A DNA stretch of 64,000 nucleotides from AP-15 sp963797115. Its GTDB lineage: Bacteria; Pseudomonadota; Alphaproteobacteria; ATCC43930; CGMCC-115725. The translations under genes and the position numbers were made by a program. Under the pieces are notes generated by a model. The model worked only from the letters and a program-made list of their open reading frames with translations. It was not told the DNA's origin and made no database searches. Where the stretch lies: positions 2,852,001 to 2,916,000 of the forward strand of contig CAWCOH010000001.1 of the NCBI GenBank assembly GCA_963797115.1, written 5' to 3'. The stretch's first letter is position 1, and each line of letters begins with the position of its first letter. Of the stretch, positions 1 to 8,110 are shown one piece after another.

Positions 1-718
1 CGACCTACAACCGCATCGCCCACGCAATGATGATGGCGATGCCGGCGGACCTCGAGGATTTCGCGGTTGGTTTCACCCTCTGCGAAAGGGTCGTCGACAG
101 CCCCGATGAAATCGAATCCCTCGAGATTGTACCGAGCGCCGACGGCGTCGAACTGCGAATGTGGATCATCGGGGCGCAAAGCGGGGTTTTCCACGAGCGG
201 CGCCGCTACCTTGCGGGACCGACGGGATGCGGCTTGTGCGGTGTCGAAAGCCTCGCCGAGGCGATGCGCCCGCCACCTGTCGCGACGAGCAGCATGCGGT
301 TCTCCGCCGACGCGATCCGAAGGCGATTGCCGCGCTCCCGGCAGCCCAAAACCTCAATCGCCAGACCCGGGCGATCCACGCCGCCGCCTATTGGGAGCCC
401 GGCAGGGGATTGATAGCGCTGCGCGAGGATGTCGGCCGCCATAATGCCCTCGACAAGCTCTGCGGAGCGCTCGCCAGAGCAACGCTCTCGGCGGCCCGCG
501 GCATCGTGTGGCTGACCAGCCGTGTTTCGGTCGAGATGGTGCAGAAAGCCGCCGTCCTGGGTGCGCCGCTCATCGTCGCTGTCTCGGCGCCAACCGCACT
601 GGCCGTGCGCACCGCCGAAGCCGCCAAGATCACGCCGCGATCGCCCCGTAACGACGGGTTCGAGCTGTTCACGCATCCGCAGCGCGTCGACATGGCATTG
701 TCCCAGCATCTCGCCTGA
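1..718 (+). pseudogene. fdhD: FdhD formate dehydrogenase sulfurtransferase, cut by window edge and frameshifted
   Basis: FdhD moves sulfur from IscS to the molybdenum cofactor of formate dehydrogenase. The N-terminus lies before the window. The open frame begins with a typical FdhD stretch (MPADLEDFAVGF) and carries the CGLC cysteine pair used for sulfur transfer. Near position 319 the family sequence jumps to another frame, as if one base were missing. After that come the FdhD hallmarks REDVGRHNALDK, EMVQKAA and VSAPTALAV, ending at the stop at 718. Neither frame alone gives a whole protein, so the gene is either broken or carries a sequencing error. It sits just before fdsD, as in NAD-dependent formate dehydrogenase operons. 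Family identity is very clear; functional status is not. Confidence 0.85.
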
Positions 719-731
719 CAAGCTCGTTTAT

Positions 732-926
732 ATGGCCAACCAGATCGGCAAATTCTTCGCCCATCAGGACGAAGAAAAAGCCATTGCCGTTATCGCCGAT
801 CACCTGGAAAAATTTTGGGATCCGCGCATGCGAAAGGCCATCCTCGGCTATGTCGAGGAGGGCGGCATTGGGTTGGATCTGGCGGTTCTCAAAGCCATCG
901 AGATGCTCAAGCCAAGAGTACGCTAG
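732..926 (+). CDS. fdsD: NAD-dependent formate dehydrogenase delta subunit (FdsD)
   Basis: A 64-residue protein starting MANQIGKFF and containing HLEKFWDPRMR, the pattern of the small delta subunit of soluble NAD-dependent formate dehydrogenases. In this family it is needed for maturation or stability of the complex rather than catalysis. It starts 13 bases after the fdhD stop, so the two are probably co-transcribed. The catalytic subunits (fdsGBA) normally lie just upstream of fdhD and would be outside the window. The start at 732 is chosen because the longer open frame above it overlaps fdhD. Confidence 0.85.
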   Translation: MANQIGKFFAHQDEEKAIAVIADHLEKFWDPRMRKAILGYVEEGGIGLDLAVLKAIEMLKPRVR

Positions 927-1074
927 ACGCTTCGATGCCCATGCCGGCCCTGCGCGTCTCGGGCGGCCGTTCCCCCTTGCACAAGGCAGGCGTGTATTAT
1001 ATCAAGAAACGTAATTATGAAATCTTTTATTCTGGGAATCACATAACCGAAAGCCGGTCATCGACTGATGGCGG

Positions 1075-1779
1075 TCAGGCGGCGAGCTGGCGGGCGGCGA
1101 AGTCCCAATTCACCAACTTGTCGAGCCAGGCGTTGACGTAATCCGGACGGCGGTTCTGGTAATCTAGATAATAGGCGTGCTCCCAGACGTCACAGGTCAA
1201 CAGACACCTGATCCCGCGCGCCATCGGCGTGTCGGCGTTAGAGGTCTTCACGACCCTCAGTTTCTTGTCCGGGTCCTGCACGAGCCAGGCCCAGCCGCTG
1301 CCGAACTGGCTGTCTGCGGCGGTGGCGAATTCCTGGCGGAATTTCGGGTAATCGCCGAACGAGTTCTTGATGTGTTCGGCGATCGCGCCGGTCGGCGGCC
1401 CGCCGCCCTTCGGCCGCATGCTCTGCCAGTAGAAGGTATGGTTCCAATCCTGTGCGGCATTATTGAAGACGCTGACGCGGCCGGGATCGGCGGCAGTGGC
1501 CTTGACGATGTCATCGAGGGACTTCCCCGCCAGCTCGGTGCCCGCGACGGCCTTGTTCAGATTGTCGACATAGGCACGATGGTGCTTGCCGTAGTGAAAG
1601 CCGATCGTCCGGCTCGAAATCACCGGGGCGAGCGCATCCTCGGGATAAGGCAGGGGCGGCAGCGAAAAGGGGCCGCTCGCTTGCGAGAACGCGTGCCGGG
1701 TGCCACAAATCGAGCCCAGCGATCCGACGGCGAGCGCCGCGCCGAGCAGCCGGCGGCGCGTTATCGAAACCCGGGCCAT
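1075..1779 (-). CDS. sodB: Tat-exported Fe superoxide dismutase
   Basis: Converts superoxide to oxygen and hydrogen peroxide. From the start at 1779 the protein is 234 residues. It opens with a twin-arginine type signal (TRRRLLGAALA, residues 8-18) ending near a small-residue cleavage site around residue 33, so the enzyme is predicted to be periplasmic. All four metal ligands are visible: His62 in FHYGKHH, His114 in NHTFYW, and Asp197 and His201 in DVWEHAYY. The AAQDW context before His114 is of the iron type. A GGAG-like ribosome site lies about 10 bases before this ATG, which favours it over an upstream in-frame start at 1842. The 3' half is duplicated in inverted orientation at 14970-15367. 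Confidence 0.92.
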   Translation of the reverse strand: MARVSITRRRLLGAALAVGSLGSICGTRHAFSQASGPFSLPPLPYPEDALAPVISSRTIGFHYGKHHRAYVDNLNKAVAGTELAGKSLDDIVKATAADPGRVSVFNNAAQDWNHTFYWQSMRPKGGGPPTGAIAEHIKNSFGDYPKFRQEFATAADSQFGSGWAWLVQDPDKKLRVVKTSNADTPMARGIRCLLTCDVWEHAYYLDYQNRRPDYVNAWLDKLVNWDFAARQLAA

Positions 1780-1885
1780 GTCCCTGCTCCCTTCCCTAAG
1801 GCCGCCTCGGACCATAATGTTAAATCTTTGATACAGCATCATTTATCGGATCGTGTTCGATGATATTCACGATTGCTTCCCAGAG

Positions 1886-2572
1886 TTACGGGAGATGGCA
1901 GGGAATTGCGGGGCTTCTCGTCGCCGCAAAAGCCTCCCTGAAGGTGGCACGCAACGCCGTGTCGACCTCGGCCATTGTCGCGTCGACCCCGAGGGCGGCC
2001 AGCGATGTCACACCGTGCTCGGCGATGCCGCACGGGACGATGCCGCGGTAATGGTCGAGCTCGGGATCGACGTTGAGTGCCACGCCGTGATAGGTCACCC
2101 AGCGCCGGACCCGCACGCCAATCGCGGCGATCTTGTCCTCGCCGCCGCGCCTGGCAACCCAGATGCCGACCCGGCCCTCGCGGCGCTCGCCTCCGATGTC
2201 GAACCGCGCAAGGGTGAGGATCATCCACTCCTCGAGCCGGTGGACATGGCAGCGGACATCACGCCCGCGCCGGGCGAGATCGAGCATGACATAGGCGATG
2301 CGCTGCCCGGGCCCGTGATAGGTGTAGCGACCGCCGCGTCCGCTGCGATGCACCGGCAAATATTGCGGTTCGAGCAGGTCCTCCTGACGAGCGCTTGTCC
2401 CCGCAGTGTACAGCGGCGGATGCTCGAGCAGCCAGACGAGCTCTGGGGCGATGCCGGCGCGGATCGCTGCGACGCGGCTTTCCATCTCGTCGACCGCGGC
2501 CTCGTATTCGACGGGGTTCTCGCTGATCCGCCACTCGATCCTGCCCGGCTCCGTCCCCATCTCAAAGTCCAT
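1886..2572 (-). CDS. lipB: Octanoyl-[acyl-carrier-protein]:protein N-octanoyltransferase LipB
   Basis: Transfers octanoate from acyl carrier protein to lipoyl domains of 2-oxoacid dehydrogenases and the glycine cleavage H protein, the first step of lipoate assembly. The 228-residue length is usual for the family. The substrate-loop signature RGGRYTYHGPGQ is present, as are the catalytic lysine region (EDKIAAIGV) and the nucleophilic cysteine in VPCGI. The gene runs opposite to the tRNA-Leu about 50 bases from its start and looks monocistronic. Product identity is secure. Confidence 0.95.
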   Translation of the reverse strand: MDFEMGTEPGRIEWRISENPVEYEAAVDEMESRVAAIRAGIAPELVWLLEHPPLYTAGTSARQEDLLEPQYLPVHRSGRGGRYTYHGPGQRIAYVMLDLARRGRDVRCHVHRLEEWMILTLARFDIGGERREGRVGIWVARRGGEDKIAAIGVRVRRWVTYHGVALNVDPELDHYRGIVPCGIAEHGVTSLAALGVDATMAEVDTALRATFREAFAATRSPAIPCHLP

Positions 2573-2621
2573 GCAGCTTGATATAGTGGGCCGGGTTTGT
2601 TAATCACGCCGGTCCTGTCGT

Positions 2622-2708
2622 GCGGTCGTGGCGGAATTGGTAGACGCGCAGCGTTGAGGTCGCTGTGGGGGAAACTCCGTGGAAGTTCGAGTCTTCTCGA
2701 CCGCACCA
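2622..2708 (+). tRNA. tRNA-Leu (anticodon GAG)
   Basis: An 87-base cloverleaf with encoded CCA. The acceptor stem pairs GCGGTCG (2622-2628) with CGACCGC (2698-2704), followed by A and CCA. The anticodon stem CAGCG/CGCTG closes a seven-base loop TTGAGGT, giving anticodon GAG. A long variable arm (GGGGGAAACTCC region) and a GTTCGAG T-loop fit a leucine class II tRNA. Confidence 0.95.
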
Positions 2709-2726
2709 GCTGCCGCATCTTGACCT

Positions 2727-3899
2727 ATGCAGAACACGCGGCTCCCGACCCTCGACTTTGATCTCGGTTCCGAGATCGACATGCTGCGGGCGACGGTCCG
2801 CGGCTTTGCCGAAGCCCGCATAGCCCCGCTCGCCGCCGAGATCGACCAAACCGACCGCTTTCCGATCGAGCTGTGGCCGGAGATGGGTGGGCTGGGCCTG
2901 CACGGGATCACCGTCGAAGAGGAATATGGCGGCGCCGGTATGGGCTACCTCGCCCATTGCGTCGCGATGGAGGAGGTGAGCCGCGGCTCCGCTTCGGTGG
3001 GATTGTCCTACGGCGCCCACTCCAATCTCTGCGTCAACCAGATCCGGCGCAACGGCAGCGAAGCGCAAAAGCGCAAATATCTGCCGAAACTGATTTCGGG
3101 CGAGCATGTCGGCGCGCTGGCAATGAGCGAGCCGGACGCCGGCTCGGATGTTGTCTCTATGCGGCTGCGCGCCGACAAGAGAGGCGATCGTTACGTCCTC
3201 AACGGCAGCAAAATGTGGATCACCAACGGCCACTACGCCGACACGCTGGTGGTCTATGCCAAGACGCGCCCCGACGCCGGGCCGCGCGGCATCACCGCCT
3301 TCCTGATCGAAAAGGGGTTCAACGGATTCCGGCCGGCGCAGAAGCTCGACAAATTGGGCATGCGCGGGTCGCCGACCTCCGAGCTGGTCTTCGAGGATTG
3401 CGAGGTTCCGGGCGAAAATGTGCTGGGTGCCGTCGACGAAGGCGTTCACGTGCTGATGAGCGGTCTCGATTACGAGCGGTCGATCCTCGCCGCGGGTCCG
3501 CTCGGCATCATGCAAGCCTGCCTCGATGTGGTCATTCCCTATATCCACGACCGCAAGCAGTTCGGCCAGCCGATCGGCGAGTTCCAGCTGATCCAGGGCA
3601 AGGTCGCCGACATGTACACGACGATGAATGCCTGCAGATCCTACGTCTATGCGGTGGCGCGGGCCTGCGACCGCGGGCAGACCGCGCGCAAGGATGCGGC
3701 GGGCGCCATCCTCTACGCCGCCGAGAAGGCGACGGCGATCGCTCTCGACGCGGTACAGATCTTGGGCGGCAACGGCTACATCAACGACTTCCCGACGGGG
3801 CGGCTGCTGCGCGACGCCAAGCTCTACGAGATCGGCGCCGGCACCTCGGAGATCCGCCGCATGCTGATCGGCCGCGAAATCTTCTCTGAGACCGCTTGA
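2727..3899 (+). CDS. ivd: Isovaleryl-CoA dehydrogenase
   Basis: FAD enzyme of leucine breakdown that oxidises isovaleryl-CoA to 3-methylcrotonyl-CoA. The 390 residues match the family length. Acyl-CoA dehydrogenase signatures are present: MSEPDAGSD near residue 134, the FAD-binding KMWITNG, and IGAGTSEIRR near the C-terminus. The catalytic glutamate sits in LDYER (about residue 249), the position typical of isovaleryl-CoA dehydrogenases rather than of most acyl-CoA dehydrogenases, whose base lies near the C-terminus. The gene starts 18 bases after the tRNA-Leu. The rest of the usual leucine cluster (mccA/mccB, hmgL) is not here; a RidA protein and another acyl-CoA dehydrogenase follow. Confidence 0.93.
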   Translation: MQNTRLPTLDFDLGSEIDMLRATVRGFAEARIAPLAAEIDQTDRFPIELWPEMGGLGLHGITVEEEYGGAGMGYLAHCVAMEEVSRGSASVGLSYGAHSNLCVNQIRRNGSEAQKRKYLPKLISGEHVGALAMSEPDAGSDVVSMRLRADKRGDRYVLNGSKMWITNGHYADTLVVYAKTRPDAGPRGITAFLIEKGFNGFRPAQKLDKLGMRGSPTSELVFEDCEVPGENVLGAVDEGVHVLMSGLDYERSILAAGPLGIMQACLDVVIPYIHDRKQFGQPIGEFQLIQGKVADMYTTMNACRSYVYAVARACDRGQTARKDAAGAILYAAEKATAIALDAVQILGGNGYINDFPTGRLLRDAKLYEIGAGTSEIRRMLIGREIFSETA

Positions 3900-3937
3900 G
3901 ATGTTAGCCACCCTCATTACCCTGCGACCTCCCGTCT

Positions 3938-3955
3938 CACCGGCGGAGGCCGGTG
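3938..3955. repeat. Intergenic palindromic hairpin
   Basis: A perfect 7-base stem CACCGGC/GCCGGTG around GGAG, followed by a GGGTCCCGG...GCCGGGA stretch, in the spacer after ivd. It belongs to the same loose type as the hairpins at 17961-18078 and 26169-26240 and may also end ivd transcription, although no T-run follows. Confidence 0.55.
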
Positions 3956-4012
3956 CCTATTTCCGCCATGGGTCCCGGCCGTCGCCGGGAAGGCGAGTAT
4001 CAGGTTGCTGAG

Positions 4013-4399
4013 ATGCGACATCTGATCTCATCGGGCTCGTCGTTCGAGGCCGAAGCTGGCTACAGCCGCGCAGTCGTCGACGGCGACTGGGTATTCGTCG
4101 CCGGCACGACCGGCTTCGACTATGCGCAGATGACGATCGCAGAGGACCCGGCCGAGCAGGCGCGCCAAGCGTTCCGCACTATCGAAAAGGCATTGGCCGA
4201 TGCGGGCGCTGCCCTCGCTGATGTCGTGCGGGTGCGCTACTACGTGCCTAACCTCGCCGACTGGCCTGCTATCGTGCCGGTGTTGGGCGAGACCTTCGGC
4301 GCGATCCGCCCAGCCGCGACGGCGCTCGTCTGCGGCCTCGTCGACCCGCGCATGAAGATCGAGGTCGAAGTGACGGCGCACCGCGGCAGTGCGAAATGA
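4013..4399 (+). CDS. RidA/YjgF/UK114 family protein
   Basis: A 128-residue member of the RidA family, which hydrolyses reactive enamine/imine intermediates made by PLP enzymes; many paralogues act in specific catabolic pathways. The conserved C-terminal block RPAATALVCGLVDP followed by KIEVEV carries the arginine and glutamate of the active cleft. The start at 4013 (MRHLISS) is preferred over 3953 because it begins at the family's usual position and the upstream part lies in a repeat-like spacer. Its stop overlaps the start of the next gene in an ATGA, so the two are translationally coupled. Confidence 0.85.
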   Translation: MRHLISSGSSFEAEAGYSRAVVDGDWVFVAGTTGFDYAQMTIAEDPAEQARQAFRTIEKALADAGAALADVVRVRYYVPNLADWPAIVPVLGETFGAIRPAATALVCGLVDPRMKIEVEVTAHRGSAK

Positions 4400-5532
4400 G
4401 GCTCACGGACGAGCAGCGCATGCTGCGCGATGTCGCCCGCGACTTTGCCCGGACGCGGCTGGCACCCTTTGCGGCGGAGCGGGACCGCGAGGAGCGTTTT
4501 CCGGCCGAAGCGGTCGCGGAGCTCGGCAAGCTCGGCTTTATGGGGATGCTGGTGCCCGAGCACTATGGCGGGGCCGGAGCCGACCACGTCGGCTACGCCC
4601 TAGTGATGGAGGAGATCGCCGCCGGCGAGGGCGCGGTCGCGACGATCCTTTCCGTGCAGAACTCGGTCGGCTGCATGCCGGTGCTGCAGTATGGGTCGGA
4701 GGAGCAGAAGCGGCGGTTTCTCACCCCGATGGCCAAGGGCGAAATGCTCGCCTGCTTCTGCCTGACCGAGCCGCAGGCCGGCTCGGATGCGGCGGCGATC
4801 AAGACACGGGCGCGGCGCCACGGCAATCGCTGGGTGCTGAACGGCACCAAACAGTTCATTTCTTCGGGCAAGAATGCCGACGTTGCGATTGTCTTCGCCG
4901 TCACTGACCCCGATGCCGGCAAGCGGGGCATAAGCGCCTTTCTCGTGCCGACCTACAGCCCTGGTTTTCGCGTCGCCCGGGTCGAGCACAAGCTCGGCCA
5001 GCGCGCCTCCGACACGGCACAGCTGGTTTTCGAGGAGGTCGAGTTGACCCCCGATCTGCTGCTCGGCGCCGATGGCGAAGGCTATAGGATCGCGCTCGCC
5101 AACCTCGAGGGCGGCCGCATCGGCATCGCCGCTCAGGCGGTCGGCATGGCGCGGGCCGCCTATGAGGCGGCACTCGCCTACGCTCGCGAGCGCGAAGCCT
5201 TCGGGCAGCCGATCATCGAGCATCAGGCGGTGGCGTTCCGTCTCGCCGATATGGCGACCCAGATCGCCGCGGCGCGCGGCCTTGTGCTCGACGCCGCAGC
5301 GCGGCGCGATGCCGGCGAGCCCTGCATCAAAGAGGCATCAATGGCCAAGCTCTTCGCCTCCGAGATGGCCGAGCGCGTTGCCTCGGACGCCATCCAGATC
5401 CATGGCGGCTACGGCTATGTCGCTGACTTTCCGGTCGAGCGCATCTACCGCGACGTCCGGGTCTGCCAGATCTACGAAGGCACCAGCGACATTCAGCGCC
5501 TCGTCATCGCCCGCGAGATTGCCAAGGACTGA
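4396..5532 (+). CDS. Acyl-CoA dehydrogenase (short-chain type)
   Basis: A 378-residue FAD acyl-CoA dehydrogenase. It has the N-terminal helical domain, CLTEPQAGSD and KQFISSG in the middle beta domain, and the C-terminal IHGGYGY and IYEGTSDIQR, in which the glutamate of YEGTSD is the usual catalytic base of short- and medium-chain enzymes. It overlaps the RidA gene by four bases. With ivd just upstream, a role in branched or short acyl-CoA oxidation is reasonable, but the exact substrate cannot be read from the sequence. Confidence 0.9.
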   Translation: MRLTDEQRMLRDVARDFARTRLAPFAAERDREERFPAEAVAELGKLGFMGMLVPEHYGGAGADHVGYALVMEEIAAGEGAVATILSVQNSVGCMPVLQYGSEEQKRRFLTPMAKGEMLACFCLTEPQAGSDAAAIKTRARRHGNRWVLNGTKQFISSGKNADVAIVFAVTDPDAGKRGISAFLVPTYSPGFRVARVEHKLGQRASDTAQLVFEEVELTPDLLLGADGEGYRIALANLEGGRIGIAAQAVGMARAAYEAALAYAREREAFGQPIIEHQAVAFRLADMATQIAAARGLVLDAAARRDAGEPCIKEASMAKLFASEMAERVASDAIQIHGGYGYVADFPVERIYRDVRVCQIYEGTSDIQRLVIAREIAKD

Positions 5533-5536
5533 GCGC

Positions 5537-6112
5537 TCAGGGCGACAGCCCGAGGACGCCGCGATAAACCGTGCTCAGCGGAGTGCTGAGCCCGACCGTT
5601 TCAAGTTCGAGTGGCGCGTTGGGAGCCGCGATCTCGATCGTCCGCCAAGCGTCACCTGCACGGCGATAAACCGTCGCGCCGATCCGCTCGGTCTCGATAT
5701 AAAGAATTTCCCGCACGCTGGGGATGCGCTGATAGGCCGGTAGCTTGACGAACACATCGTCGCGATCGGTCGAGGGGGAGAGCACCTCGACAATGAGGAG
5801 GGGCTCTTCGGCAATCCCGCGGTAGCCGCGCGATGGCGGCTCGCAGGTCACCAAGATATCGGTCTCGAAGTGATCACGGCCCTTGACCCCCTGCGGCGCG
5901 ATTCCGGCCTGGCTCCGGACCGAGCAACCAGACAGATGAGCTCGGACGGCGAGCCCAATCTCTAACGTTAGTGCTGCCGCGATAATCTGATGCGGGATCG
6001 CCGGCGGTGCCATCGCGACGATGACACCGTCGAACAGCTGGTAATGGCGCTGATCGTTCGGGCAAGAATCGAAGAATTCCTCGACCGTCAGAAGCTTGTA
6101 GGCAAGTTCCAT
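5537..6112 (-). CDS. Uma2 family (DUF820) putative PD-(D/E)XK nuclease
   Basis: A 191-residue Uma2/DUF820 protein. The family fold is related to restriction endonucleases, and members are very common in cyanobacteria and some alphaproteobacteria with no settled function. Visible family features are GVIVAMAP near the N-terminus, the acidic DILVT segment, EEPLLIVEVLSPST (the core acidic strand), and KLPAYQRIPSVREILYIE. It faces the end of the acyl-CoA dehydrogenase four bases away. It is the last gene of a closely spaced minus-strand run from 9406, though no functional link is evident. Confidence 0.8.
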   Translation of the reverse strand: MELAYKLLTVEEFFDSCPNDQRHYQLFDGVIVAMAPPAIPHQIIAAALTLEIGLAVRAHLSGCSVRSQAGIAPQGVKGRDHFETDILVTCEPPSRGYRGIAEEPLLIVEVLSPSTDRDDVFVKLPAYQRIPSVREILYIETERIGATVYRRAGDAWRTIEIAAPNAPLELETVGLSTPLSTVYRGVLGLSP

Positions 6113-6162
6113 GGGCTCAACTTAGCCTCTGCAAAGGCTCAATTCCAGATCGCGGCCGCTAT

Positions 6163-7134
6163 TCATTCCGCGTCCTCCTCCGCTAGCACTTGGGCGAAGA
6201 GCGGGCGGTCGATATTGCCGCCGGAGAGGATCACGGCGACCCGCTTGCCGGCGAGCCGGCGGTGCTCCTGAAGGGCCGCCGCCAGGGGAGCCGCACCCGC
6301 ACCTTCGGCGACATTGTGGGTATCGGCGAAGAGGATCCGCATCGCGCGCCGCATCTCTGCCTCCGAGACGGTGACAATGCGCGCCACACCGCGGCAGACG
6401 ATGTCGAGCGCCTCCGGGTCGGGCACCCGCACGGCGAGCCCGCCGGCGAAAGTATCGACTGTATTGGTGGCAACCGGCCGGCCGGCGGCGAAGGACAGCG
6501 CATAGCTCGGGGCGCCCTCGGCCACGACCCCGACGATCTCGGCCCGCAGGCCCAGCGCGTCGCGCGCGGCGATCACCCCCGAGATGCCGCTGCCGAGCCC
6601 GATCGGGACAAAGACCACATCGAGATCGGGGACCGCCCGGAAGAGTTCGAGAGCGTAGCTCGCGACCCCGCGAACCAACAGCGGATGGTAGGAAGGGACA
6701 AAATGCAGCTGCTCTTGTCGGGCAAGCGCGCTCGCATGCTCGAAGGCCGCCTGAAAATCGTGCCCGGCCTCGACGAGCCGTGCGCCGAACCCCTCCATCG
6801 CGCGGTTCTTCTCGATGCTGTTGCCGTGCGGCGCCACGATTGTTGCTGCGATCCCCAGCCGTGTCGCGGCGAGTGCTATGCTCTGGCCGTGATTGCCGGT
6901 GGTCGCGGTCACCACCCCGCGCAGGTTCGGCTCCGAGTGCCGAACCGCGTCGAGATAGACAAGCCCGCCGCGGATCTTGAAGGCGCCGATCGGGGTGTGG
7001 TTCTCGTGCTTGACCCAGAGCTCGGCGCCGACCCGCCGCGACAGCAACGGCCAGCAATATTGCGGGGTCGGCGGCACCGACCGATGCACCAACGCCGCCG
7101 CTGCTTCCAATGCTTCGAGACCGATCGTCATCAT
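6163..7134 (-). CDS. Threonine dehydratase-like PLP enzyme
   Basis: Fold-type II PLP enzyme of the threonine/serine dehydratase group, which deaminates hydroxy amino acids to 2-oxo acids. The PLP lysine lies in GAFKIRGG, the phosphate loop in GLGSGISG, and the C-terminal SGGN is typical. There is no ACT regulatory domain, which points to a catabolic dehydratase or a threo-3-hydroxyaspartate ammonia-lyase rather than biosynthetic IlvA. The start at 7134 (MMTIGLE) is chosen because a longer version from 7218 would run into the glycosylase gene ending at 7169. It is probably co-transcribed with the genes on both sides. Confidence 0.82.
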   Translation of the reverse strand: MMTIGLEALEAAAALVHRSVPPTPQYCWPLLSRRVGAELWVKHENHTPIGAFKIRGGLVYLDAVRHSEPNLRGVVTATTGNHGQSIALAATRLGIAATIVAPHGNSIEKNRAMEGFGARLVEAGHDFQAAFEHASALARQEQLHFVPSYHPLLVRGVASYALELFRAVPDLDVVFVPIGLGSGISGVIAARDALGLRAEIVGVVAEGAPSYALSFAAGRPVATNTVDTFAGGLAVRVPDPEALDIVCRGVARIVTVSEAEMRRAMRILFADTHNVAEGAGAAPLAAALQEHRRLAGKRVAVILSGGNIDRPLFAQVLAEEDAE

Positions 7135-7168
7135 CGCGCCGGCATTCGGCTGCGTTTCGCTAGTCGGG

Positions 7169-8089
7169 TCAAGCCGTGCGTACTCCCTTTCTCCACGTGC
7201 TGGGTTGACGGGATTCAATGGGAATCACGGGCTCTGCCGCTTGTGCGAGCTTTTCATGCAGCCGGGTGAGCCTGTAGCCGAGCGCAAGGTATGGACCCCA
7301 GGAGGACCGGCTCGCGGCGAATTCGGCAGGGCTGCTGTCGTGCCGCTCGCGCAGATAGGCGATAAGCCCGGAATCGACCGGAATGCGCGAGAAGTCGTGC
7401 AGCAGCAGCCGGCAATGCGCCGCCGCATAGGGACCGATGCCTTTGAGGCTGACGAGATAGTGGTGATCGAGACGTTCGGGCTGCCCGTCGCCCGCCGCGT
7501 CGACGGCACCGTCGGCGCGCAGGCGGCGGGTCGCCGAAATCACCGTTGCGGCGCGAAAGCCGAGCTTGGCCCGCTCTCGCAAGCGCTCTTCGCCGTAGGA
7601 GAGCAGCGCCTCGGGGCCAGGAAACGCGCCCTCGCCCGGCTCGGCGACGAGTGCCGCCGCCATACGGCAAGTCGACGACCAGCTGGTGTTGATGGTCAGG
7701 ACGGTTTTGACGAAGTCCTCGTAGAAGGAAGAGCATCGGAGCAAGCGGCCGCCACCGAGCGCGATCAGCGCGGCCTCTTGGCGCAGTGCCGTCATCGCCG
7801 ATGCCGGCTCCCAATCGGCGGAAAGCCAGCGGCATACCCGCTTTCGGATTTCGGGCAGGGCCGCGGCGTCAAAACCCTCCGAAAGCACAACCATCGAGGC
7901 GGGATCGCGCTGAGCTATCTCGATCCTTCCCAGCCGGTTGCCGATGAGCTCTTGCCGGCCGAGCCGGCCGGTCTCCGGATCCCAGCACCACGGGGCCAGA
8001 TAAGCCCAACCGTGGCTGGCCACTGTCAGTCGGAGGTCTATCGGCCAGCGGAAGGGAAGGACGATCTCGCCGGCATTCACCGGCCGCAC
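7169..8089 (-). CDS. HhH-GPD superfamily DNA glycosylase-like protein
   Basis: A 306-residue protein whose C-terminal half carries the helix-hairpin-helix turn LKGIGPYAA followed about 18 residues later by the conserved aspartate in IPVDSG, the pattern of base-excision glycosylases of the AlkA/OGG1 type. The N-terminal part resembles the beta-domain of such enzymes and is not informative about substrate. It lies between metY and the threonine dehydratase-like gene with gaps of 21 and 34 bases, so it is likely in the same transcript. The substrate (3-methyladenine, 8-oxoguanine or other) cannot be decided here. Confidence 0.75.
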   Translation of the reverse strand: MRPVNAGEIVLPFRWPIDLRLTVASHGWAYLAPWCWDPETGRLGRQELIGNRLGRIEIAQRDPASMVVLSEGFDAAALPEIRKRVCRWLSADWEPASAMTALRQEAALIALGGGRLLRCSSFYEDFVKTVLTINTSWSSTCRMAAALVAEPGEGAFPGPEALLSYGEERLRERAKLGFRAATVISATRRLRADGAVDAAGDGQPERLDHHYLVSLKGIGPYAAAHCRLLLHDFSRIPVDSGLIAYLRERHDSSPAEFAASRSSWGPYLALGYRLTRLHEKLAQAAEPVIPIESRQPSTWRKGVRTA

Positions 8090-8110
8090 CGCACCAGCCG
8101 CGCCGCCGGA

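Noticed and set aside
2604..3917. A 437-codon minus-strand open frame over the isovaleryl-CoA dehydrogenase gene and the tRNA-Leu
   Set aside because: Antisense to a well-supported gene and runs through a tRNA; composition is that of a shadow.
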